The notes: generated by a model from the letters alone, not told the origin. Positions 1-6,969 are shown, counted from the stretch's first letter. The stretch is 14,665 nt of DNA from an uncultured Asticcacaulis sp. (GCA_946480125.1 CAMLIY010000057.1:1-14665), one strand, 5' to 3'. A program made the numbers and translations.

Positions 1-102
1 GGTCGGTGAAGAAAAACAAGGGTGGCAATTGGGTCTTCAACGGGGAGCGCGCTTGCGCTATATCCCGTGCCTTATCGAGCAGATATTGAAAGCGGGTCTT
101 GT

Positions 103-771
103 ATGTCATCACCGGATGTCCAATTTGGCGCCTATTCTAGGCTCACGTCACAGATGCACAAGGCCCTAAAGGCGGCCGGGCGTTCGCTGGATGCGGCCTA
201 TCTGACGGCCGTTTCCAAGACCCAGCCGTGGGAGGCGATCGCCCCGGTATTGGCGGCCGGTCAACGGCGCTTCGGTGAGAACCGGGTGCAGGAAGCCATG
301 GAACGCTGGGATGGCAAGCGTGCCGACTATCCGGGCCTTGAACTGCGTCTGATCGGACCGTTGCAAAGCAACAAGGCGGCAGAAGCGGTGGCTTTTTTCG
401 ATGTCATCGAGAGCATTGACCGTGACAAGATCGCGCGCGCCATCGCCGATGAAATTCAAAAGCAGGGCAGGGCGCCGGTGCTTTATGTTCAGGTCAATAT
501 TGGCGAGGAAGCGCAGAAATCGGGCGTGCTGCCGGCGGAAACGGATGCGTTTCTGGCGACCTGCAAAGGCTACGGTCTGAAAATCGAAGGGCTGATGTGC
601 ATTCCGCCGGTTGAAGGGCCGCGCGGACCTTATTTCGCCCTCCTGAAAAAGATCGCTGACCGCAATGGCATCAGCCATCTCAGCATGGGGATGAGCGACG
701 ATTTCGAGACGGCGATTGCCTTTGGCTCAACGGAAATTCGTGTCGGCTCGGCGCTTTTTGGCAGCCGCTGA
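103..771 (+). CDS. yggS: YggS/PLPBP family pyridoxal-phosphate-binding homeostasis protein
   Basis: This is a cytosolic PLP-binding protein of the YggS/PROSC (PLPBP) family. The family is a single-domain TIM barrel resembling the N-terminal domain of alanine racemase, has no confirmed catalytic activity, and helps control PLP and amino-acid pools. The sequence shows the PLP lysine in AVSKTQ (K39), the FGENRVQEA motif (about 59-67), and the C-terminal SMGMSDDFETAI and IRVGSALFG segments that bind the cofactor phosphate. From the ATG at 103 it has 222 residues, the normal family length. An in-frame GTG at 22 would add 27 unconserved residues, so I prefer 103 although its Shine-Dalgarno is weak. 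The stop codon directly abuts the stop of the convergent copper chaperone gene. Identification is firm; the start is slightly uncertain. Confidence 0.93.
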   Translation: MSSPDVQFGAYSRLTSQMHKALKAAGRSLDAAYLTAVSKTQPWEAIAPVLAAGQRRFGENRVQEAMERWDGKRADYPGLELRLIGPLQSNKAAEAVAFFDVIESIDRDKIARAIADEIQKQGRAPVLYVQVNIGEEAQKSGVLPAETDAFLATCKGYGLKIEGLMCIPPVEGPRGPYFALLKKIADRNGISHLSMGMSDDFETAIAFGSTEIRVGSALFGSR

Positions 772-1323
772 TTACATCTTCATATCGCCGTGGTCCATGC
801 CGCCCGATGTGCCGGTCTTCGCCAGGGGTGTATTAGAAACCCGCATAGGCAGGGTGACAGGGCCGGCCTTTTCAAATACCAGGGTGACATTGACGGTCTC
901 GCCCTCAACCGGACGATGGGTCAATTTTTCCAGCATGATGTGATTGCCACCGGGCTTGAAAACCAGGGTGTCACCGGAGCGTATGACAAAGCCATCCCTG
1001 GCCTCGGCCATTTCCATGGTGGTGCCGGTCATTTTCATGGTGTGAAGCGTGGTCGTGGTGGCGCAGTCGCAGGCCGCCGAGATCAGGCGATCGTCGGTAT
1101 TGCCCTTGTTGGTGATGGTGACATAGGCGGCGGTATTGGGATTATTGCCCAGGGCGGCGCGCATGGCGTAGTCGGTCATGCTGAGGCTGGACTGGGTGAC
1201 GACACCACTCGCATCACTGGCGCTGGAAATGGTGGTCGTGCGTTTTTCCACCTTTTCACACGCGGCCAAAGACATAGATAGCGCGAGGGCGGCGCCCAGG
1301 AAAACCAATGCCAGTTTGTTCAT
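772..1323 (-). CDS. PCu(A)C family periplasmic copper chaperone, lipoprotein
   Basis: This is a copper(I)-binding periplasmic protein of the PCu(A)C (DUF461) family, which delivers copper, typically to the CuA site of cytochrome oxidase. The 183-residue protein starts with a lipoprotein signal (hydrophobic 4-20, lipobox LAAC with C22), so it should be membrane-anchored. The family metal motif H-x10-M-x21/22-H-x-M is visible as H94, M105, H128 and M130, with extra Met at 96, 98 and 103. The tail (MDHGDMKM) is Met/His-rich. A CDC pair at 85-87 is an additional possible metal ligand. The start at 1323 is chosen because GGAG lies 6 nt upstream at 1330-1333; an earlier in-frame TTG at 1335 overlaps that site. 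It follows trpS on the same strand but is separated from it by a strong hairpin. Confidence 0.88.
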   Translation of the reverse strand: MNKLALVFLGAALALSMSLAACEKVEKRTTTISSASDASGVVTQSSLSMTDYAMRAALGNNPNTAAYVTITNKGNTDDRLISAACDCATTTTLHTMKMTGTTMEMAEARDGFVIRSGDTLVFKPGGNHIMLEKLTHRPVEGETVNVTLVFEKAGPVTLPMRVSNTPLAKTGTSGGMDHGDMKM

Positions 1324-1329
1324 GTCCGT

Positions 1330-1333
1330 CTCC
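1330..1333 (-). promoter_or_regulatory. Ribosome binding site deciding the copper chaperone start
   Basis: GGAG on the - strand is 6 nt before the ATG at 1323. It overlaps the alternative TTG start at 1335, which can therefore be discarded. Confidence 0.7.
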
Positions 1334-1344
1334 AATTTACGAGT

Positions 1345-1363
1345 GCAGAGGCTGTGCCTCTGC
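1345..1363 (-). terminator. Perfect hairpin just after trpS, no U-tract
   Basis: GCAGAGGC (1345-1352) and GCCTCTGC (1356-1363) form a perfect 8-bp stem with a 3-nt loop. It begins 3 nt past the trpS stop codon on the - strand. There is no run of U after it, so it is not a classical intrinsic terminator. It may act as a weak terminator, protect the 3' end of the trpS mRNA, or set differential expression with the copper gene downstream. Confidence 0.5.
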
Positions 1364-1366
1364 GCC

Positions 1367-2371
1367 TTAACCCCAAAGGCCTATAATCTTCTTCACATCC
1401 GTCACCACCGGATCGGCCACGGCACTGGCGCGTTCGGCGCCCTTGGCCAGTACGCGATCGATTTCTGCCGGATCAGCGATCAACTGACGCAACTTCGTTG
1501 AAATCGGTGACATTTTTTCAACCACAACCTCGGCCAGGGCCGGCTTGAAGGCGCCGAAGCCCTTGCCGCCGAAATCCTTCAGCACGTCGGCCACCGAAAT
1601 GCCGGCGAGCGCCGCATAGATGCCGACGAGGTTCTTGGCTTCCGGGCGCGATTCCAGGCCTTCGGCGCTTTCCGGCAGCACATCGGTGTCGGACTTGGCC
1701 TTCTTGATCTTGGAGGCGATGGTATCGGCGTCATCGGTCAGGTTAATGCGCGAATTATCCGATGGATCGGATTTAGACATCTTGGCCGTGCCATCGCGCA
1801 GGGACATGATGCGCGCGCCGGGGCCTTGATATAGGGTTTCGGGGATCGGGAAATAGTCGGTGTCGAAGTCGTGGTTGAACTTCTTGGCGACATCGCGAGT
1901 CAGTTCCAGGTGCTGGCGCTGGTCTTCGCCGACCGGCACATGGGTCGCCTTATAGACCAGAATATCGGCGGCTTGGAGCACGGGATAGGTATAGAGGCCC
2001 ACCGAGGCGCGTTCCTTGTCCTTGCCAGCCTTGTCCTTGAACTGGGTCATGCGGTCGAGCCAGCCGAGACGGGCGACACAGTTGAGCAGCCAGGCCAGTT
2101 CGCTATGGGCGCGCACGGCCGATTGCGGGAAGATGGTCGACTTGTCGATATCAACACCGGCGGCCAGATAGCAGGCGGCGATTTCGCGGGTCTGGCTCAG
2201 GAGCTTCGCCGGTTCCTGCCAGACGGTAATCGCATGCAGGTCGGCGATCATATAGAAACGCTCGGCGTCATCGCTTTGCATATCGGCGAACTTCTTCAGG
2301 GCGCCGAGGTAGTTGCCGAGGTGCAGCGAACCGGAGGCCTGGATGCCGGAAAGGATACGTTTGGTGGTCAT
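1367..2371 (-). CDS. trpS: Tryptophanyl-tRNA synthetase
   Basis: This is a cytosolic class I aminoacyl-tRNA synthetase that charges tRNA-Trp with tryptophan using ATP. At 334 residues it has the usual bacterial length. The Rossmann-fold signatures are intact: a HIGH-like [11 protein letters not shown] (15-25, H17 and G19), the [14 protein letters not shown] segment (147-160), ARIMSLRDG (186-194) and the KMSKS loop (197-201). It starts 14 nt after the murJ stop on the same strand, so the two are very likely co-transcribed. A murJ-trpS neighbourhood is, as I recall, common in alphaproteobacteria. The ribosome binding site is weak, compatible with translation coupled to murJ. Nothing appears broken. 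Confidence 0.97.
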   Translation of the reverse strand: MTTKRILSGIQASGSLHLGNYLGALKKFADMQSDDAERFYMIADLHAITVWQEPAKLLSQTREIAACYLAAGVDIDKSTIFPQSAVRAHSELAWLLNCVARLGWLDRMTQFKDKAGKDKERASVGLYTYPVLQAADILVYKATHVPVGEDQRQHLELTRDVAKKFNHDFDTDYFPIPETLYQGPGARIMSLRDGTAKMSKSDPSDNSRINLTDDADTIASKIKKAKSDTDVLPESAEGLESRPEAKNLVGIYAALAGISVADVLKDFGGKGFGAFKPALAEVVVEKMSPISTKLRQLIADPAEIDRVLAKGAERASAVADPVVTDVKKIIGLWG

Positions 2372-2385
2372 TTAGGTCTTATCTC

Positions 2386-4146
2386 TTATCCGGGGCGACG
2401 CCGCAGCACCGCTTTCAGTTCGTGCGGCTTGATCGCGCCCGTTATAAACAGCAGCCCGATATAAAGGAACAGGCCGGCAAAACAAACCCCCAGAACAGCG
2501 ATTTCCTTGGTGTGGCTAAAGATCGCAGGCAGCAGCGGAATGCCATGCACATAGGGTACGACCGAGCCGATCCAGCCCTGTATTAACGGACGTTCGAATG
2601 AACTAAAACCACAGAAGGCCGCCATGCCCGCGCCGCAAAGCAGCAACACAAACAGGGTGCGGAAGGCTTTTGGCGTAATGATCCAGGTTTTACGTTTCGC
2701 CAGGGTGAAAACCATTAGAGCGACATTGACCCAGGCGGCGGCCGAGGTGCCGATGGCAAGGCCCGCCGTGCCGATAAGATTGAACATGGTCAGGCCAACG
2801 CTCAAATTGACGATGACCGAGACCATGGCGAATTTCATCGGGCCAAAAGTATCCTTGCGGGCAAAGAAGGCGGGATTGAGGATGCGGGTCAGCACAAAGG
2901 CCGGAACCCCCCAGCCATAATGGAACAGGCAGCGAGCCACCTGATGGGCGTCGTCGAGGTGAAAGGCGTCGCGGGTGTAAAGCCCATCCATCAGGAAGAA
3001 CGGCATGGCCATCAAAGCGGCGGCGGCGGGCAGGGCAAAGGCCATGGCGAAGACGACCGCCTGGTCCATCTGGGCCTGCGCGGCTTCATGATCCTCGGCA
3101 TGGACGGCGCGAGACAGGGCCGGCAGCAGGGCCGTGCCGATGGCGACGCCGACCAGGCCAATCGGCAACTGATAGAAACGGTCGGCCATGGCCAGCCAGG
3201 AGGTGGCACCATGGATCGATGAGGAAAAGATGCCGGAAATAAAGATATTGACCTGGGTGGCGGCGGCGGCCAGGGCACCAGGTACGGCCAGATGCAGCAG
3301 CTTATTGATATCCCTGGAGAAAACCGGGATGATCGACAGGTTGACGTGCGCCCCGGATTTCTTGGCGCCCCACAGGAGCATAGCGGCTTGCAGCACACCG
3401 GCGATCAGGGTGCCGATCGAGCCCCACAGGGCTGAAGCATAGACGGTGTGCTGCGGCAATATCGAGATCAGGGTGACGGCATTGAGCAGGATCGGTACTC
3501 CGGCCGACATCACGAAACGTCCGCGCGCATTCAACACGCCGGAGAGGTGCGCCACGATCGCCATGCACGGCAGGTAGGGCATGGTGATCTGGGTGAACAG
3601 AACGGCCAGCTTGTACTTGGCCGGATCGGCCAGAAAGCCCGGTTTTATGACCATCATCAGCCACGGCATGGTGAACTGGCAGAGCAGGCAGAAGGCGACC
3701 GTAATGAAAGTCAAGGTCGCCATGGCGTCATGCGCCATCTTGTCGGCGGCGGCCTTGCCATCGCGCTCCAGCGCCGCGGAATAGGAAGGCACGAAGGCGG
3801 CCGAAAAAGCGCCTTCGGCGAAGATACGACGAAACAGGTTGGGGAAGGCCTGGGCCGTATTATAGGCATCGGCCATGATATTGCCCGATGCGCCGAGATA
3901 CGCGGCCAGAACCAAATCGCGCGCAAAGCCGGCGAAACGCGAAATCAGGGTAAAGCTGCTGTTGATCAGTGAATTTCGCAGAAGCCCTGAGGGCTTATTT
4001 GCAGGCGGGGAAACGGGCGCTTCTGACAAGGGTCTGCTCTGAAAAAATGTAGCCTCCGCTTTAAGCTGACTGCGGGTTTCCCGCAAGCGGTTATGGGTTA
4101 ACAGATACAGACCGCTTGGCTTGTCATGGTCACGAACCGTTTTCAA
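2386..4146 (-). CDS. murJ: MurJ (MviN) lipid II flippase
   Basis: This is an integral inner-membrane flippase of the MOP/MATE-like superfamily that translocates lipid II for peptidoglycan synthesis. The sequence is a long series of hydrophobic helices. It has the MurJ N-terminal signature from SRFAGFARDLVLAAYLG through DAYNTAQAFPNLFRRIFAEGAFSAAFVPSY, including the arginines that line the central cavity. The frame gives 586 residues, longer than the usual 510-530. Family homology begins near residue 56 (LRNSLINSS), so about 55 extra N-terminal residues are polar and look unconserved. No in-frame ATG exists before the homology. The candidate starts are TTG at 4146, 4086 and 4029; the last would give 547 residues. 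None has a convincing ribosome binding site. It is followed 14 nt later by trpS. Function is secure; the N-terminus is not. Confidence 0.93.
   Translation of the reverse strand: MKTVRDHDKPSGLYLLTHNRLRETRSQLKAEATFFQSRPLSEAPVSPPANKPSGLLRNSLINSSFTLISRFAGFARDLVLAAYLGASGNIMADAYNTAQAFPNLFRRIFAEGAFSAAFVPSYSAALERDGKAAADKMAHDAMATLTFITVAFCLLCQFTMPWLMMVIKPGFLADPAKYKLAVLFTQITMPYLPCMAIVAHLSGVLNARGRFVMSAGVPILLNAVTLISILPQHTVYASALWGSIGTLIAGVLQAAMLLWGAKKSGAHVNLSIIPVFSRDINKLLHLAVPGALAAAATQVNIFISGIFSSSIHGATSWLAMADRFYQLPIGLVGVAIGTALLPALSRAVHAEDHEAAQAQMDQAVVFAMAFALPAAAALMAMPFFLMDGLYTRDAFHLDDAHQVARCLFHYGWGVPAFVLTRILNPAFFARKDTFGPMKFAMVSVIVNLSVGLTMFNLIGTAGLAIGTSAAAWVNVALMVFTLAKRKTWIITPKAFRTLFVLLLCGAGMAAFCGFSSFERPLIQGWIGSVVPYVHGIPLLPAIFSHTKEIAVLGVCFAGLFLYIGLLFITGAIKPHELKAVLRRRPG
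3982..3996 (-). repeat. Hairpin near the conserved MurJ start
   Basis: AAGCCC (3982-3987) and GGGCTT (3991-3996) form a perfect 6-bp stem with a 3-nt loop. It lies in the N-terminal extension just before the conserved part of murJ. If the true start is downstream of the TTG codons, this would be a 5' leader hairpin; otherwise it is coincidental coding sequence. Confidence 0.3.
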
Positions 4147-4210
4147 CCTGTCCGATTTTCACATTCGATAATGTTTTTATAGACAAATCGACTGAAATTC
4201 TATTATTTGA

Positions 4211-4225
4211 TATGACAACATTATA
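4211..4225 (-). promoter_or_regulatory. TATAAT plus GTTGTCATA element, shared with the GH29 promoter
   Basis: Read on the - strand this is TATAATGTTGTCATA. It matches 14 of 15 bases of TATAAAGTTGTCATA at 6970-6984 before the fucosidase gene. By chance such a match between two short intergenic regions is unlikely, so a shared regulator or promoter type is plausible. The second half-site of the inverted repeat seen at the GH29 promoter is not conserved here. Confidence 0.45.
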
Positions 4226-4349
4226 AATTGGTAAGCATTAATAGGTGTGGGTGTCTTTTTAAATATCGCCTGTCCCATCGCTAATGACCCGCTCCAAACT
4301 CAATCCGTGTCAAAATTTCTGTAATATGCTGTAATGACAAACTTTTTTT

Positions 4350-4363
4350 ACGATGTATATCGT
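4350..4363. promoter_or_regulatory. Near-palindrome ACGAT-GTAT-ATCGT upstream of cutC
   Basis: Perfect 5-bp arms flank a GTAT centre about 116 nt before the cutC start. The size and symmetry suit a dimeric repressor such as a GntR protein, but no second copy was found in the window. Confidence 0.25.
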
Positions 4364-4479
4364 TCGGGTCGTGCTGCCAACGCCAGCGCGGCCTTAAGGT
4401 TCCAAAACAGGGATGAGCCCGTCATGGTCTTGGCGAAAGGTATCCTGGCTGTCATGGCTTCGCGGACGGGTGATTCCGC

Positions 4480-5250
4480 ATGACCAAAACCGTCCGTCTC
4501 GAAATTTGCGTCGACACAGCTGATGGTCTGGAAATCGCGTCGACATATGGTGCGGACCGCATTGAACTATGCGCCAGTCTTGGTATTGGCGGGCTGACCC
4601 CAAGTCTCGGCATGATGCGGCTGGCCGCAACCGTCGGCTGCCCGACGCGGGTCATGATCCGCCCGCGACAAGGTGATTTTACCTATAGCGCGGCCGAGTT
4701 GGAAATGATGCGTCACGATATAGATGCGGTTGGTGATATCGGGCTCGAAGGGGTCGTGCTTGGCGCCAATGTGGAGACAGGTGAACTGGACGCGGTTGCC
4801 CTCACGGACCTCACCTGCCATGCAAAGGCCGCCGGTTTGAAAGTGACGCTTCATCGCAGTTTCGATCTGGTGCCCGACCCTCTCGCCGCGCTTGATTTGG
4901 CCCGACGCCTCGGAATCGATTCAATCCTGACCTCAGGCTGTGCACAGTCGGCTATTGAAGGCACCGACATTATTGCCAGCCTGGTTGAGGCCGTGCGCAG
5001 CAAGCCCGGCAATCCGATCGAGATCATGGCGGGTGTTGGCGTCAGTTATCAAACCGTCGGTGAGATTTTGAGGCGCACGGATGTGCCCGCCGTTCATGGG
5101 TCATGCAGCCTTATCGATACGCGATCTGGTGGAGATACGGTCCGCTTCGGCTTCGCTGTGCCTGGCCATCGCCGTACGGATATCACACTGGTCACAAAAT
5201 TACGCCGGGCCCTGTCGCAGACGTCCCACCTGACGGCAGGGGTAAAATAA
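4480..5250 (+). CDS. cutC: CutC family TIM-barrel protein
   Basis: This is a 256-residue cytosolic protein of the CutC family (PF03932), a TIM barrel named for a proposed role in copper homeostasis. That role is poorly supported biochemically in bacteria. Family hallmarks are GADRIELCASLGIGGLTPS (24-42), VMIRPRQGDFTYS (58-70), the segment GVVLGA (91-96) and TLHRSFD (123-129), corresponding to the usual TFHRAFD. It is the first gene of the accessory locus, 22 nt before a GntR regulator and in line with a fucosidase and an endoglycosidase. That context suggests a role in sugar or glycoconjugate metabolism rather than metal handling, but this is inference. The ATG at 4480 has only a loose GGACGGG upstream. 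Family assignment is secure; function is not. Confidence 0.88.
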   Translation: MTKTVRLEICVDTADGLEIASTYGADRIELCASLGIGGLTPSLGMMRLAATVGCPTRVMIRPRQGDFTYSAAELEMMRHDIDAVGDIGLEGVVLGANVETGELDAVALTDLTCHAKAAGLKVTLHRSFDLVPDPLAALDLARRLGIDSILTSGCAQSAIEGTDIIASLVEAVRSKPGNPIEIMAGVGVSYQTVGEILRRTDVPAVHGSCSLIDTRSGGDTVRFGFAVPGHRRTDITLVTKLRRALSQTSHLTAGVK

Positions 5251-5259
5251 GCTGGTTCT

Positions 5260-5265
5260 GAGGAG
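5260..5265 (+). promoter_or_regulatory. Strong ribosome binding site of GntR regulator 1
   Basis: GAGGAG is 7 nt before the ATG at 5273. It fixes this start and indicates efficient translation within the short cutC-gntR gap. Confidence 0.75.
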
Positions 5266-5272
5266 CTGATAA

Positions 5273-6022
5273 ATGTCGTTTTTCTCGGTCATACCCGCCC
5301 TTGGCGCGAACCATGGGCCGCTTTACATTCAGCTTGAACGGATTCTGCGCGAGGCGATCCTTGACGGCACCCTTAGCCAGAGCGAGGCTCTGCCTACAGA
5401 GCGCGAACTGGCAGATCGCTACAATATTTCCCGTATCACCGTGCGGAAGGCGCTTAATGATCTCCAGCGCGAGGGGTTGCTCATCCGCCGTCGCGGCGCC
5501 GGCACCTTCGTATCCCCTCGCGAGGAACGCCGCTTTTCGGGTCTGCCGGCTTTCAGTGAAGACATGCTTGCCGGTGGCCGCACCACTCATAGTCATTGGG
5601 TGGAGCGTGAAACCGATCTGGTGACAGCGGATGAATCCATGCAATTGGGGCTGGCGCCCGGCGCGCGCGTCCACCGCCTGAAACGTCTGCGTCACGCCGA
5701 TGACATGCCGGTTGCTGTTGAAACGTCCATCATCCCTGCCTATTGCCTTATCGGTGAGCTGGCGGACAACGAGTCTTTGTATGTCGCCCTGCAAAAAGCT
5801 GGCAATCCGGTGGTGCGCGCCCTTCAGCGTTTGCGTGCTGTGGCCCTGGAAGCGGCGGAAGCCGACAGTCTGGATGCGGAGATTGGCGCGCCGGGACTCT
5901 ATGTCGAACGCCGCGGCTTCCTGCGTGATGGCCGCACGGCCGAACTGACTCGCGCCTGGTATCGGGGCGATGCGTCGGATCTGGTGGCTGAAGTGGCTGT
6001 CCCCCAGGCCTTGACGGTCTGA
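5273..6022 (+). CDS. GntR/HutC-family transcriptional regulator 1 (UTRA domain)
   Basis: This is a 249-residue DNA-binding repressor of the GntR superfamily, HutC subfamily. Residues 12-82 form the winged helix-turn-helix, with the signature LPTERELADRYNISRITVRKA (40-60) and the wing RRRGAGTFV (72-80). Residues about 90-245 form a UTRA ligand-binding domain, ending in the typical LYVERRGFLRDG and WYRGDASDL segments. UTRA domains of this type commonly sense sugars or amino sugars, often as phosphates; NagR/NagQ/DasR-like GlcNAc regulators belong here. Its position between cutC and the glycosidases suggests local control by a product of glycan breakdown. It closely resembles the next gene, with an identical recognition-helix core. 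It is probably co-transcribed with cutC (22-nt gap). The specific ligand is unknown. Confidence 0.9.
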   Translation: MSFFSVIPALGANHGPLYIQLERILREAILDGTLSQSEALPTERELADRYNISRITVRKALNDLQREGLLIRRRGAGTFVSPREERRFSGLPAFSEDMLAGGRTTHSHWVERETDLVTADESMQLGLAPGARVHRLKRLRHADDMPVAVETSIIPAYCLIGELADNESLYVALQKAGNPVVRALQRLRAVALEAAEADSLDAEIGAPGLYVERRGFLRDGRTAELTRAWYRGDASDLVAEVAVPQALTV

Positions 6023-6049
6023 TACTAAGGGCGAACGGGTCAATTCACA

Positions 6050-6068
6050 TCCGCATCAAAACTGCGGA
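6050..6068 (+). repeat. Hairpin between the two GntR genes
   Basis: TCCGCA (6050-6055) and TGCGGA (6063-6068) pair perfectly around a 7-nt loop, 28 nt after the regulator 1 stop. There is no U-tract. It may mark the 3' end of the cutC-gntR1 transcript ahead of the separate regulator 2 promoter. Confidence 0.35.
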
Positions 6069-6095
6069 ATGGCTGGGTGCGCGTCGATATCGGGT

Positions 6096-6124
6096 TTGAC
6101 GGCACAATACCAATACCATATATA
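6096..6124 (+). promoter_or_regulatory. Sigma70-type promoter of GntR regulator 2 with tandem operator in the spacer
   Basis: TTGACG (6096-6101) and TATATA (6119-6124) are separated by exactly 17 nt, the ideal spacing for a housekeeping sigma factor. The spacer contains AATACCAATACCA (6106-6118), a 6-bp-period tandem repeat. Occupancy would block RNA polymerase, so autorepression by the downstream regulator, its paralogue or both is likely. On the other strand the unit reads TGGTATT, which I recall as resembling the half-site proposed for the GntR regulator NagQ in xanthomonads and other proteobacteria; that needs checking. Confidence 0.6.
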
Positions 6125-6183
6125 AAAATTGCAAGGGCATTTTATGTCATTACAAGTTGGCACTTCCGGGGGAATGACGGCAT

Positions 6184-6912
6184 ATGGCTCCAGAGAATCA
6201 AGGCGCGCTGAAATCGGAAAGTCTTTATCTGCAATTGCAGAATGCGCTCCGGGAGTCGATCACCAGTCGCAAGCTGTCGCCAAACGACGCCATCCCGACC
6301 GAACGCGAGCTGGCGGAGGAATTTAATGTCTCACGTATCACGGTGCGCAAAGCGGTTGACGGCCTCGTCTATGAGGGCCTGCTGACGCGGCGGCAAGGCG
6401 CGGGCACCTTTGTGGCCACGCGCGTTGAAAAAAGCTATTCGAAAATGACCTCTTTCACGGAAGACATGATCTCCCGTGGCCGGACACCCAGCAGCAAATG
6501 GTTGTCGAAGACCTCAGGGCTGGTGAATCCGGAAGAGGCCCTGTCCATGGGACTGTCTCCAGGCACGCTTGTATACCGCTTCAACCGTATGCGGTTTGCT
6601 GACGGCACGTCTATGGGGCTTGACTATGCTACCGTGCCGGGTGAGTGCCTGCCTTCACTTGAGGCGGTCGAGGATTCACTCTATGCCGCACTGGAGCGCA
6701 ATGGTACCCGCCCAGTCCGCGCCCTGCAACGGTTACGCGCCGTGGCCTTTACCGCTGAACAGGCCCGGCTTCTTGAAATTCCTACAGGTTCCCCAGGCCT
6801 GTTGATTGAGCGGCGCGGTTTCCTGGCTGATGGCCGGCCGGCGGAATTTACTCAGTCCTATTATCGAGGCGACGCCTACGACCTGATGTCTGAACTCAGC
6901 CACAACCCGTAA
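6184..6912 (+). CDS. GntR/HutC-family transcriptional regulator 2 (UTRA domain)
   Basis: This is a 242-residue GntR/HutC repressor and a paralogue of the gene just upstream. The winged helix-turn-helix (about 10-80) carries IPTERELAEEFNVSRITVRKA (37-57) and the wing RRQGAGTFV (69-77). The UTRA domain covers about 85-238 with RALQRLRAVAF, LLIERRGFLADG and YYRGDAYDL. These match the paralogue nearly residue for residue, and overall identity looks close to half. The ATG at 6184 has a G-rich ribosome binding site (GGGGGA, 6168-6173) at a rather long 10-nt spacing. It has its own promoter and is followed by a divergence-free 186-nt leader to the fucosidase gene. It is the best candidate regulator of the GH29-GH85 operon. 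Ligand unknown; a GlcNAc- or fucose-derived effector is plausible. Confidence 0.9.
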   Translation: MAPENQGALKSESLYLQLQNALRESITSRKLSPNDAIPTERELAEEFNVSRITVRKAVDGLVYEGLLTRRQGAGTFVATRVEKSYSKMTSFTEDMISRGRTPSSKWLSKTSGLVNPEEALSMGLSPGTLVYRFNRMRFADGTSMGLDYATVPGECLPSLEAVEDSLYAALERNGTRPVRALQRLRAVAFTAEQARLLEIPTGSPGLLIERRGFLADGRPAEFTQSYYRGDAYDLMSELSHNP

Positions 6913-6918
6913 GGGATG

Positions 6919-6945
6919 TGATTTTTTATCAGGAAAATCATTTTT
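6919..6945 (+). terminator. AT-rich hairpin plus T-run after GntR regulator 2
   Basis: TGATTTT (6919-6925) and AAAATCA (6934-6940) form a perfect 7-bp stem with an 8-nt loop, followed directly by TTTTT (6941-6945). The shape is that of an intrinsic terminator 7 nt past the stop codon, but the stem is AT-rich and therefore weak, so some read-through into the glycosidase operon is expected. Confidence 0.45.
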
Positions 6946-6969
6946 ACCGTTGCCAATCCGTGATGCGGC

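Larger units (their letters stand above)
4147..4479. other. AT-rich divergent intergenic region between murJ and cutC
   Basis: I see no gene in these 333 bases. Positions about 4160-4270 are far more AT-rich than the surrounding coding DNA. The region should hold the promoters of both murJ-trpS (- strand) and cutC (+ strand). It contains a perfect TATAAT on the - strand (4225 to 4220) followed immediately by GTTGTCAT, a CTGTAAT tandem near 4320-4335 followed by ATGACAAA, and a near-palindrome at 4350-4363. I could not find a well-spaced -35 partner for any of the -10-like sequences, so no promoter is assigned firmly. Confidence 0.6.

Noticed and set aside
22..102. Extended GTG start of YggS adding 27 residues
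   Set aside because: The extra residues are not family-like, and the ATG at 103 gives the normal length.
1871..2464. 197-residue + strand open frame opposite trpS and the murJ end
   Set aside because: It is antisense to conserved trpS sequence including its N-terminal motifs, so it is a codon-bias shadow.
4161..4174. ACATT-CGAT-AATGT mini palindrome followed by T-run near the murJ start
   Set aside because: The stem is five AT-rich pairs and lies upstream of genes rather than after one, so I do not call it a terminator.
5192..6043. 283-residue open frame on the - strand antisense to cutC end and GntR regulator 1
   Set aside because: It mirrors a clear GntR/HutC gene, shows no family-like motifs and has low-complexity composition typical of a shadow frame in GC-rich DNA.
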